From: Geobacter sp. UBA2189
Lineage (GTDB): Bacteria > Desulfobacterota > Desulfuromonadia > Geobacterales > Pseudopelobacteraceae
NCBI GenBank assembly: GCA_002328035.1
Contig: DCVL01000051.1
Span: 105,080 to 169,079, forward strand
Length of the DNA stretch: 64,000 nt
Reading direction: 5' to 3'
The position numbers were made by a program, and so were the translations under genes. Below the pieces are notes generated by a model. The model was given only the letters and a program-made list of their open reading frames with translations. It made no database searches and was not told the DNA's origin. Positions 25,894 to 33,984 of the stretch are shown in pieces (within the stretch, counting starts at the first letter, position 1; every line of letters starts with the position of its first letter).

Positions 25894-26888
25894 AATATTC
25901 TTTCATTTGATGCTTTTATATTTGAATGCCTTACAATAGCATCCACAATCTGTCTCCAAAATGCTTTATAGCCATAAACCGTTTTGAGCCGATTCTGGCA
26001 ATTTTCTGTTATTTTGATATATTCGTCATCATGAGTTAAATAGTATCTGATTTTTTCCAGTAGATCTTCAGGCGTGTCCCAGGGGACATAATCTTGCATA
26101 GGTCTTAAAAAACAATCTATTTCATTATTTGCTTGTTCAAGTACAAGTGCCCCACAATAACCTGCTTCAAACACCCTGCCTTTTAGTTGTTTCAATTCTG
26201 CTCCATCACAGAAATTCAGTACCATCCTTGAACGCTGCATTATCTCGAGGCAGTGGCTATATGGCATAAAATCTCTTCTGTTCAGTACCGAAACGTAGCT
26301 CGCAGGGAACGCACTCATGACCTTTATCAAAACGGGAATTCTGTTTGAACGGTGTCCGTCCACCTGTCCCATAAACGAAATTGGTATATCTCTATTCGAA
26401 TTAAGGTTTCTGTATATATTCTGGTTATATGGCAATACTGTGGAAGTAAAACGCTCCCTGAGATTTAAGTCACTGCCTGTCAGAAATGAAAATGTCGGAT
26501 TATCCGGAGTTATATTCAAGTCAATATATGGCAAAACCCCTCTGATACTGTTAATAAAATTGTGATGGGTGGCATCATACCAGAAAGCGATTATCGGTAT
26601 CTGCAACTGTTTTTTTACAACTGATATTGCATAAATATCAGGGTACAGAGGGTTATTGGGATCATAGCTATTCAGAATGAGCAGGTCAGGATTGATTTCA
26701 ACGCAGGTGCGGATAAGCCTTGTAGTATTGTCATAATCTCCTGTATCGTAATAATATTCAAATACTTCGGCTACCCCGACTTCTCTGAGAGTGTCTATCC
26801 AAAGGGTTTTTTCATCAGAGAGACCATTTGCAGGGTCAAGACCAAAGTACTTACCAATGGCTATGATTATTTTAGGTAATTTTCCCAT
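25887..26888 (-). CDS. CgeB-like glycosyltransferase
   Basis: The 333-residue protein has PISFMGQVDGHRSNR near residue 168, then RVFEAGYCGALVLEQ and a late YLTHDDEYIKI segment, the pattern of CgeB/DUF3880-type GT-B transferases in which the RxFE...G region contacts the nucleotide sugar. ATG at 26888 lies inside the end of the radical SAM gene (17-bp overlap) with AAGG upstream. Its codons are clearly more AT-rich than those of most of the block, suggesting a different origin. Confidence 0.78.
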   Translation of the reverse strand: MGKLPKIIIAIGKYFGLDPANGLSDEKTLWIDTLREVGVAEVFEYYYDTGDYDNTTRLIRTCVEINPDLLILNSYDPNNPLYPDIYAISVVKKQLQIPIIAFWYDATHHNFINSIRGVLPYIDLNITPDNPTFSFLTGSDLNLRERFTSTVLPYNQNIYRNLNSNRDIPISFMGQVDGHRSNRIPVLIKVMSAFPASYVSVLNRRDFMPYSHCLEIMQRSRMVLNFCDGAELKQLKGRVFEAGYCGALVLEQANNEIDCFLRPMQDYVPWDTPEDLLEKIRYYLTHDDEYIKITENCQNRLKTVYGYKAFWRQIVDAIVRHSNIKASNERILC

Positions 26889-28335
26889 ATAGCTTGCCTT
26901 GTTTGGGGCTGTTACTGAAAATATTGATCATGCCATTTTTCAAGCTTTGCAGTACGCGACCAAACGTAAGCCATAATCCGTAATAACCGGATCTCTTAAC
27001 AATAGGTCGCCAGCGCCAGGGAGCAAGGCTTACACTGGCAATTGCATCATTTTGGAGTCTAATCAAGTTATCTGTAGACAGATTGCCCACCTGCATGACA
27101 GCCGCGTTATAACGTCGGTATTCTGAAAAATCTTCTGTAACAAGTTTAAGCCCCATTTCGCCGGCTTTTGCCATTCTGTAGAGTTCTGTACCAGGGTACG
27201 GAACCGCTATGCTGACATTGGCCTGCCTTATTTCCTTTGAACTTCGCAGAAAGCGAAGTGTTTTGCAGATTGTTTCAACGTTTTCTCCTGGGAGACCTAT
27301 CATGCAGGAGTTTAGGGTTTCAATGCCATATTTGTTTGTCAGACGATTTGCCTGAAGATAGGCATCAAGCGGAATTTCTTTGCGCATAGTCCGCCGGATC
27401 TGTTCATCCACCGATTCAAGGCCAAATGATATCCTTAACAAACCTGCCTTGCGCATAATCCTGATGATATCTTCATCAACCAGATTTGCTCGTGTGCTTC
27501 CCTCAAAAGTAATTTTAATGTTTTCGCTGATTATCAGTTCGCAAATACGCCTGAAGTGTTCACGATCAATCGTCATAGTTTCGTCAAGAAAATAAAAATG
27601 ATCAATGCCAAAACGTTCCTGCACTGCACGGATTTCCCTGATCACATTCTCTGGGTTTCGCTTTCTCAAATGATGTCCAAATATCTCGGTTGAACAAAAA
27701 ATGCACTTGAATGGGCACCCGCGGCTGGTAGCTATGGTAGTGTACCGTTTTGTCCCTTCAAGGGTTCCCATCAGATACTGTTCAGTCTTGAGCAGATGTC
27801 GAGCCGGTACCGGTAAAGAGTCCAGATCTGTAACGGGAGCTGCTGTTCCTGTAAAGATTGTTTCTCCATTACGTCGCAGGAGCAGTCCCTTTACCTGTGT
27901 GACCTCTCCAGCATTTTCAAGTGCATTCAAAAGCTCAGGAAATGTATGGTCTGCCTCCCCAAGCAGTGCATAATCAAATGCAGCATCAAAAGCCTTATCC
28001 CCCATGATGGTAACATGATGTCCTCCTATCACGGTAGTAAGACTTGGTATGGCTAGTTTTAGCTTCTTGGCAAGCCTGGCTGAAAAGTGGAAAAAAGGTG
28101 ATGTTGCTGAAAGACCGACCAAATCAGGCGGGCAAGCGGTCAGTTCAGCAACCAAATCATCTTCTGTTCTGTTTTCTATCTGGGCATCAATGATTTGGCA
28201 TTTATGGCCATACAATTCTGCTACTGCTGCCAGATTAGCAAGATTGAGGGGAGGGAAGCTGGATACCTTATTGGCAAAATAAGAAATCTTCCCATATTCG
28301 CCAGTCCAGTGTGGATAAATCAGGCATACTTGCAT
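26872..28335 (-). CDS. B12-binding-type radical SAM enzyme
   Basis: The 487-residue protein has an N-terminal cobalamin-binding-like Rossmann domain (about 1-150, with LVGLSATSP and TVIGGHHVT) and a radical SAM barrel with the [4Fe-4S] cysteines C207, C211 and C214 in GCPFKCIFC. IGLPGE near residue 345 is the usual beta-strand motif of this class. Members catalyse radical methylation, ring or chain chemistry on unactivated carbons. No DxHxxG is seen, so cobalamin could be bound without a histidine ligand. In this operon a C-methylation or rearrangement of a sugar is a reasonable guess. The stretch after residue 420 is helical. Confidence 0.88.
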   Translation of the reverse strand: MQVCLIYPHWTGEYGKISYFANKVSSFPPLNLANLAAVAELYGHKCQIIDAQIENRTEDDLVAELTACPPDLVGLSATSPFFHFSARLAKKLKLAIPSLTTVIGGHHVTIMGDKAFDAAFDYALLGEADHTFPELLNALENAGEVTQVKGLLLRRNGETIFTGTAAPVTDLDSLPVPARHLLKTEQYLMGTLEGTKRYTTIATSRGCPFKCIFCSTEIFGHHLRKRNPENVIREIRAVQERFGIDHFYFLDETMTIDREHFRRICELIISENIKITFEGSTRANLVDEDIIRIMRKAGLLRISFGLESVDEQIRRTMRKEIPLDAYLQANRLTNKYGIETLNSCMIGLPGENVETICKTLRFLRSSKEIRQANVSIAVPYPGTELYRMAKAGEMGLKLVTEDFSEYRRYNAAVMQVGNLSTDNLIRLQNDAIASVSLAPWRWRPIVKRSGYYGLWLTFGRVLQSLKNGMINIFSNSPKQGKLYGKIT

Positions 28336-28346
28336 GGAATTACGAC

Positions 28347-29561
28347 CTAATAGTTGTCATTACAAAAACTGTTAATACAGCATAGCAGATAATCCATCTC
28401 CTCAATTCCGAGATCCTGATGCACACCCACATGGATCCCGTTTTTCCCCACATATTCTGCAACAGGAAACTGACCTGACTTGTAGCCGAGATATTCAAAG
28501 CCAGGACACTGGGTTGGCATGGATGCAAACAGGGTACGGGTCTCAATACCGTTTTTTTCAAGGTGCTGAGTCAGCTGGGTACGGCTGAACGGCGCACCTT
28601 CATTAATAATGATCGGAATGGCATGAGGGCCTATCTGCTCTTGCGGTTCCTCCCGAAAGGTTGAAAGCCAGGGTGAAAACCTGTCAAACCTTTCCAGTAC
28701 ATGGATCAGGTTGTCATGGCGTTTTTTTAGGATACTGTCATAGATTTCCAGTGCTCCGATACCGATGGCTGCCTCCAGTTCATTCATCTTGCATGAATAG
28801 CCTATTCGATCAAAGGTGAACCGGACATCCTCTCCTCCTTTACCACGGAAACGCTTGGCGCAGTAAGTGAGTTCATTAGTATTCATAATACAATGTTTAC
28901 ACGTACAATTTCTGCCATGTGAGCGGAGTGAACGTAGGATTTCACCGAATTGTTCACTGTTTGTCGTGATGACTCCCCCCTCGCCGGTTGTGATTATATG
29001 AGCCACATATGTACTGAATGCCGCCAGATCCGCCAGGGTTCCTGCCGGCCTACCCTTGTAAAGTGCACCATGGGCTTCGGCTGCATCTTCCACTACCAAA
29101 AGCCCGTGCCGCTTGGCAATAGCATTGATGGTATCCATCTCTGCCGGTTTGCCCATAAGATGAACCGGCATGATGGCTCTGGTTTTTTCTGTAATGGCAG
29201 CTTCAATAGCGGTTGGGTCAATATTAAGCGTATCCCGCTCAATATCAACAAAGACCGGCTTGAAACCGGCATGCACAACCGCATTGCCAGTGGCGACAAA
29301 TGAGAGCGCAGGGACGATCACTTCATCACTGCGACTGGCACCAAGATCATGGAGTACAGCAAGGGCAAGGATGTCTGCATCGGTTCCACTACTGACAGCC
29401 ACGGCCTCATTAACACCGAGCAACGAGGCAAATCGGTCTTCAAAATCACGTACCAGCGTTCCACAAGATACGCGACCTGACTCAAGCGATGCAGTAATCA
29501 GCCGTTTTGCCGTGTCAGTAATGGTTATGGTGCCGAAAGGCAGTTTCATTGATGTTGTCAT
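28347..29561 (-). CDS. DegT-fold PLP enzyme with His at the PLP-lysine site: probable sugar 3-dehydratase
   Basis: The 404-residue protein aligns with DegT/DnrJ aminotransferases (SSGTDADILAL, VEDAAEAHGA), but the Schiff-base lysine is replaced by His188 in STYVAHIITTGEGG. The same replacement defines ColD and the E1/RfbH dehydratases, which remove the 3-hydroxyl of 4-keto sugars. It also has Cys at 219, 221, 224 and 234 in a stretch RNCTCKHC...YCAKRF like that holding part of the [2Fe-2S] site of RfbH-type enzymes, although the cysteine RfbH has in its EDxC motif is Ala here. The gene overlaps the upstream Nudix gene by 4 bp. Product: probably a 3-deoxy sugar. Aminotransferase activity is unlikely. 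Confidence 0.87.
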   Translation of the reverse strand: MTTSMKLPFGTITITDTAKRLITASLESGRVSCGTLVRDFEDRFASLLGVNEAVAVSSGTDADILALAVLHDLGASRSDEVIVPALSFVATGNAVVHAGFKPVFVDIERDTLNIDPTAIEAAITEKTRAIMPVHLMGKPAEMDTINAIAKRHGLLVVEDAAEAHGALYKGRPAGTLADLAAFSTYVAHIITTGEGGVITTNSEQFGEILRSLRSHGRNCTCKHCIMNTNELTYCAKRFRGKGGEDVRFTFDRIGYSCKMNELEAAIGIGALEIYDSILKKRHDNLIHVLERFDRFSPWLSTFREEPQEQIGPHAIPIIINEGAPFSRTQLTQHLEKNGIETRTLFASMPTQCPGFEYLGYKSGQFPVAEYVGKNGIHVGVHQDLGIEEMDYLLCCINSFCNDNY

Positions 29562-30265
29562 CTCATGTGTTCCAGGTATTCTTGCAACGGGACTATTGGA
29601 TTACTTTCGCAAAACCGTTTCAGTAGGGATAAACCGATAATAATAGATGACCCCGTGAGTTCAAACGCCTCTTTCAGAGAAAAAACCCTCACACGCGTAT
29701 GCTCATGTTCATCTTCACACCCGCTTTTCTTCCCTTCCATCTGCAAAAGCCACTGCCTTGAGACCGTTCGGCAAAACGCAAAATAATGATCTCTGTCGTC
29801 GGTAAGACTGGGATTCGTAGTAATTGGTATACGGGAAAGCAGGATCAGCTCTTCCGGCTTTATTTCAATATCAAGTTCCTCACGTGCCTCTTGGCAAGCC
29901 ATTGCAAGCAGATCCGGTTCATCCTGGGCTGTACTGCCAGCTGCAAAACCCAGAAAACGACTTCCATCGGCGACGCAGTACTGGTCTACCAGCAGAGTAT
30001 ACAGGTTTCCATCATCCTGACACTCAAATACCGGTACAATGACCACGCTATCACCTCTGAGAACAACACAGCGCGAAATTATCCAGCCTTCAGGTGTTTC
30101 CAGGCGAGTATCAAGAAACATTGAGCAGAAACTGCCGTCTCCGCGATCCACTACTGCCAGAACTTCCGCCTGCACAACACGGCAACCGTTATCCTCGACC
30201 CGCTTTTTCCAGCGAATGAATTTAGGGTTAGCAAATACTGTTTCCATATACGGGCGGCTCCTCAT
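29558..30265 (-). CDS. Nudix-family hydrolase, degenerate Nudix box
   Basis: This 235-residue protein has the ADP-ribose pyrophosphatase-like layout with an N-terminal domain and a Nudix region at about 107-131. The box reads AGSTAQDEPDLLAMA then CQEAREELDI: the two metal-binding glutamates are there, but the usual Arg of REU is Gln and the closing Gly is Asp. It could hydrolyse a nucleotide sugar, clearing a dead-end intermediate of the pathway, or be an inactive binding domain. ATGA overlaps on both sides show full integration in the operon. Confidence 0.8.
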   Translation of the reverse strand: MRSRPYMETVFANPKFIRWKKRVEDNGCRVVQAEVLAVVDRGDGSFCSMFLDTRLETPEGWIISRCVVLRGDSVVIVPVFECQDDGNLYTLLVDQYCVADGSRFLGFAAGSTAQDEPDLLAMACQEAREELDIEIKPEELILLSRIPITTNPSLTDDRDHYFAFCRTVSRQWLLQMEGKKSGCEDEHEHTRVRVFSLKEAFELTGSSIIIGLSLLKRFCESNPIVPLQEYLEHMR

Positions 30266-31227
30266 CTGCCTGCGAAAAAAATATTGCCTTTGTAGATTTG
30301 TTCTACTTCGGCAAGCTCATCCAGTGTCAGGGAGCCTAGTTCCGAGGCCTTTGTGTTCTCGGCAACCTGATCCGCTGTCAGCATCCCGGGGATGACCGAC
30401 GAGACCTCGGGGAAGGAGAGACAAAAACGAAGCGCCTTCTGACCGAGGGTCTGCCCGCCGCCTGAGTGGATTGCGTCCCCGAATAGGCAGGCGGCTCCGG
30501 ACCATCTTTCAACCTGCTCCTTAGGCCAGCAGGAACGATGATCTGAGGGATCCTGAATGTCTTCCACCGAATATCTTCCTGTAAGAAAACCGAAACAGAG
30601 CGGAGTCCTTGCCACAATTCCTGCTCCGAGCTCCCTGCAGCGAGCCAGCAGACCGTTTTCCAGAGCGCGTCTGTCTATCAGGCTAAGGTTTACCTGCACT
30701 ACTCGGACGCCATACTGCTCAACCGCAATCAGCGCCTCCTCTGGTGAGCGGGCTGAAATGCCAACTGCTCGAACCTTCCCTTCACGGATCAGCGAATCAA
30801 GAAACGGAAGCAGCTTATGATCTTTTCCTAAAAGCTCAATAGCTGGTGAATGTAGCTGGTAGAGGTCAATATAGTCGGTACCAAGTCTCTTCAGACTTCG
30901 TTCTAATGAGTTGTGCAGGTAAGCTGGCGAGAAATCCTGATCTCCGGAGGAGTTGCTCATTCCACCCTTTGTGGCAATTAACACACGGTTACGAGTACCT
31001 TTGAACGCCAGTCCTATTATGGTTTCGCTGTGTCCCATTCCGTAAAGATCAGAAGTGTCAAAGAAATTGACTCCGTATTCCAGAGCCGCATGTAGGGCTC
31101 TGACTGACTCTCTGTCGTCAGTTGGGCCATATGCTGCATGACCACCCGCAGCCCCTCCGATGCCCCAGGCCCCGAAACCGATCTCCGAGACCTCAAGCCC
31201 GCTATTCCCCAGCACCCTATATTTCAT
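30262..31227 (-). CDS. Aldo/keto reductase
   Basis: A protein of about 321 residues with the AKR signature: MKYRVLGNSGLEVSEIGFG at the N-terminus, FDTSDLYGMGHSE holding the catalytic Asp and Tyr, the conserved Lys in LIATKGG, and YIDLYQLHSP with the active-site His. It is an NADPH-dependent reductase of about the usual length. ATG at 31227 overlaps the stop of the radical SAM gene (ATGA) and has GAGG before it. Following a 3-dehydratase-type enzyme, it may reduce the resulting keto-deoxy sugar; this is inference. Confidence 0.9.
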   Translation of the reverse strand: MKYRVLGNSGLEVSEIGFGAWGIGGAAGGHAAYGPTDDRESVRALHAALEYGVNFFDTSDLYGMGHSETIIGLAFKGTRNRVLIATKGGMSNSSGDQDFSPAYLHNSLERSLKRLGTDYIDLYQLHSPAIELLGKDHKLLPFLDSLIREGKVRAVGISARSPEEALIAVEQYGVRVVQVNLSLIDRRALENGLLARCRELGAGIVARTPLCFGFLTGRYSVEDIQDPSDHRSCWPKEQVERWSGAACLFGDAIHSGGGQTLGQKALRFCLSFPEVSSVIPGMLTADQVAENTKASELGSLTLDELAEVEQIYKGNIFFAGR

Positions 31228-33191
31228 GTGTCCTCTTCGCATTCTTTTATTGGCTGTACAGAAAACAGGTAATCACCTTTCTTGCTTCCGTACCATATAA
31301 CCTCACGCATCCATACATTCCAGTCTTCAATGCTTTCCAGATTCCGGCTAATCCGGTAGCTGAAAATGCCCTTCATCAATTTTGGCAGTTCTCCGGTTTG
31401 CAGAGCTGAATGAATTTCAGGGAGCTGATACGAAAGAGTTAGCACTAGGTCTCCGGTAGCAAAGGGCTCTTTGATTAGATTTCTGTTTAGATGCAGGGCA
31501 TCTTCAACTATTCCCCGAGGAAGATCCTTTGCCAGCGGCTCCAGAATCTGGAGTGCCTCCTCATAGAATGCATTTAGCTTACCCTCCCGAATAAGTTTAA
31601 TCATCAGGTATTCATCCACTTGCCACCAGATATTCAGATAATCTGCTGACGCTACATATTCTGGTTTACCAGCAGCAACTCCCTTGGCCATCTGAGATAT
31701 AAAATCAAGAAGGCTGGCAGTCACAGGAAATGTGCTGCCCTTTGAGATAAAATGTTCTACAACACACCGTATTCCGATTCCTCCCAGTCGAGCCAGAAGA
31801 AGGAACGGGATCTGCAAAAGGCGATCATAGTAAAACAGTGACATTGTCCAAGAAAATACTCGCGCCTTGACCCACTTGTCTGGCGGCATTGCGCTGCTTC
31901 CGACCACCAACTTCTGGGTCTCTGTTACACCACTGGCCTCCTGTAGCGAGGTGTGATGGGAGACTATTATGGAGTCAATGAGTTCAAGACCATAGAGCTG
32001 TATGTAGGCCGGGTCAGCCATAGCAGTATTTTCAAGAACAGTCAGATTGATAAACTGAATCCGCGTATGCTGCCCTTGATGGATGATTTGCTCAATCCCG
32101 TTGACGTAGGAATCATAGGTTTCTTCCGGCAGGCCGAGAATAATGTCGCTAAAGGCTGGAATGCCGGCGCTGTTAAAGAGGGTCAGGAGTTCACCATACA
32201 CTGCGGAGGAAATGTTGCTACGCCTGATCGCATCAAGTGTCGGCGGATAAAGCGACTGTAGCGCCAGATTGACTCCCTTCTGCAACCCGGCCTGATTTAG
32301 ACGCCTTTGGAGATTATAAATGCTGGCCGTTGAGTTTTTGGTACTCTGTACCGAGAATGCCTTGGGAAAACCGGTTGTGGCTTTGCTGCTAATGATCTTT
32401 TCAACAATTTCGTTGTCACGCTCAAGAATTCCAAAGTTCGCATCACAGCAAAAAAGAAACTCAATCCGGTTTTTTGCAAACCAGTCAATCTCCTCCATAA
32501 TTCTTTCAAGGCTGTAGGATCGGATACTCCGGCGGTTACCTGCTCCCCAGTAGCAGAAGGCACAGGTAAAAGGACAACCTCGGTTTGTTTCCAACAGGGC
32601 TGACCACTGCTGTCCACCGGTCATGGCAATCAGTGGATCAAAAACTCCAGACAGATAGGGTGAAGGGATCTGATCAAGCTCTACCAAAGGGGGCGCGGGG
32701 GAATTAATCACGATATTCCCCTCTTTACAAAAGGCTATCCCCTGAACCTTTTCCCATGCACAAATTTCTCTCTGCTCAAGAATCTGCAGAAACGGTTCTT
32801 CTCCTTCACCATAGCAGGCTATATCAATATATGGATGTTCCGTCATGAAACTGGTAAGACGTTGTGGGTTCTCAGGCACTTGAGGTCCACCAAATACGAT
32901 GATGGTCTCTGGATGCCTAACTTTGTAAAGCTTTGCAATCTTTATACTTAATGAATAGTTCCAAAGGTAGGCGCTAAAAAAAAGTATTTGAGAGCCAGTA
33001 AGTATTCTGAGCGCCTCATCCGGTTCAGCTCTGTAATAGAGAGGCGTTCCAAATTTGACGCTAGCAGGGTCAGTAAGATGGGTTTTGGCATATGCCTGAA
33101 GAAGAGATATGGCATATGGCAGATAATATTGGCTCCCGAAGCGGTCACCAATCTGCACCAAGCCTATTTGAGAAGGGGAAGAAACTCTCAT
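31224..33191 (-). CDS. B12-binding-type radical SAM enzyme, long form
   Basis: The 655-residue protein has an N-terminal B12-binding-like domain (FFSAYLWN, TIIVFGGPQVP, YGEGEEPF) and radical SAM cysteines C206, C210 and C213 in GCPFTCAFCYWG. ILGLPEETYDSY lies near residue 354. The 250-residue C-terminal extension is not recognised. Proteins of this layout include class B radical SAM methylases of natural-product pathways. ATG at 33191 overlaps the stop of the upstream methyltransferase gene. Substrate probably a nucleotide sugar, judged only from context. Confidence 0.88.
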   Translation of the reverse strand: MRVSSPSQIGLVQIGDRFGSQYYLPYAISLLQAYAKTHLTDPASVKFGTPLYYRAEPDEALRILTGSQILFFSAYLWNYSLSIKIAKLYKVRHPETIIVFGGPQVPENPQRLTSFMTEHPYIDIACYGEGEEPFLQILEQREICAWEKVQGIAFCKEGNIVINSPAPPLVELDQIPSPYLSGVFDPLIAMTGGQQWSALLETNRGCPFTCAFCYWGAGNRRSIRSYSLERIMEEIDWFAKNRIEFLFCCDANFGILERDNEIVEKIISSKATTGFPKAFSVQSTKNSTASIYNLQRRLNQAGLQKGVNLALQSLYPPTLDAIRRSNISSAVYGELLTLFNSAGIPAFSDIILGLPEETYDSYVNGIEQIIHQGQHTRIQFINLTVLENTAMADPAYIQLYGLELIDSIIVSHHTSLQEASGVTETQKLVVGSSAMPPDKWVKARVFSWTMSLFYYDRLLQIPFLLLARLGGIGIRCVVEHFISKGSTFPVTASLLDFISQMAKGVAAGKPEYVASADYLNIWWQVDEYLMIKLIREGKLNAFYEEALQILEPLAKDLPRGIVEDALHLNRNLIKEPFATGDLVLTLSYQLPEIHSALQTGELPKLMKGIFSYRISRNLESIEDWNVWMREVIWYGSKKGDYLFSVQPIKECEEDT

Positions 33192-33973
33192 TCCTTAATT
33201 ATGTACCCACCCGGATTGGGGGACCAGTCAAGTCTCCTGATCCTGACTTTTTTGTCTGCAAAAAATTCATCAACCGCAGTGCTCTCTCCCTCCCACGGGC
33301 GGATCCCATACTCATCGAAAAGAACAACTCCTCCTGGTACAATACGGTGCCAGAGGTGCTCAAGTGCAACTATGGTCGGAAGATATACATCACAGTCAAA
33401 ATGCAGGAGAGATATCCGCAAGCCTGGATTGTCTTCCACAAAACGGGGAACAGTATCTTCTATATTCCCCTTTACAAGCACTACCCTGGGTTTGTAGGGA
33501 ATAAAACGATCCCTGTCGTATATGGAAATTGCATCTTCAAGAATTTCTTCAAAAACCCCACCATCAAAACCGGTGAGGAACTTACCAGTTTTTTCGTCAG
33601 GCTTACCGTCTTTTTCATGAAATTCATTGAAGCCGGCAAAGTTGTCAAAGCCGAATACCTGTTTCTGGCGATCACCCATATTGCGGATTTCAAGGAAATT
33701 GGCCCACTCCATAAGAGTGGCTCCACGATAAACACCAAGCTCAACAATATCTCCTGGAAGGTCAACCGTCATTCTGAAAAACTCGTAATGTGCGAGAAAC
33801 CGCTTAAGAAATATCCGCCTAGTATATATGGAAAAATTTCGGCAGACCTCCTGTGGGGAAACAGCGAATCGCTGAAAGTGATCTTCAAGCAGACCTTCTA
33901 TATCGTCATCAGCCCTGAAACGTGCACGGCCGTCGAATTCCCTCTCTTCACTCCTCTTCTGTTCATTGATCAT
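33188..33973 (-). CDS. TylF/macrocin O-methyltransferase-like protein
   Basis: The 261-residue protein has the TylF-family features: DIVELGVYRGATLMEWA (SAM motif I), VFGFDNFAGF, ISLLHFDCDVYLPT and GGVVLFDEYG, with acidic residues that bind Mg2+ in this family. It likely O-methylates a sugar hydroxyl. It begins 11 bp after the methylthiotransferase-like gene and overlaps the B12 radical SAM gene by 4 bp. The related protein at 37730-38488 in the same operon suggests at least two methylations. Confidence 0.88.
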   Translation of the reverse strand: MINEQKRSEEREFDGRARFRADDDIEGLLEDHFQRFAVSPQEVCRNFSIYTRRIFLKRFLAHYEFFRMTVDLPGDIVELGVYRGATLMEWANFLEIRNMGDRQKQVFGFDNFAGFNEFHEKDGKPDEKTGKFLTGFDGGVFEEILEDAISIYDRDRFIPYKPRVVLVKGNIEDTVPRFVEDNPGLRISLLHFDCDVYLPTIVALEHLWHRIVPGGVVLFDEYGIRPWEGESTAVDEFFADKKVRIRRLDWSPNPGGYIIKE

Positions 33974-33984
33974 GACGGGTTCCT

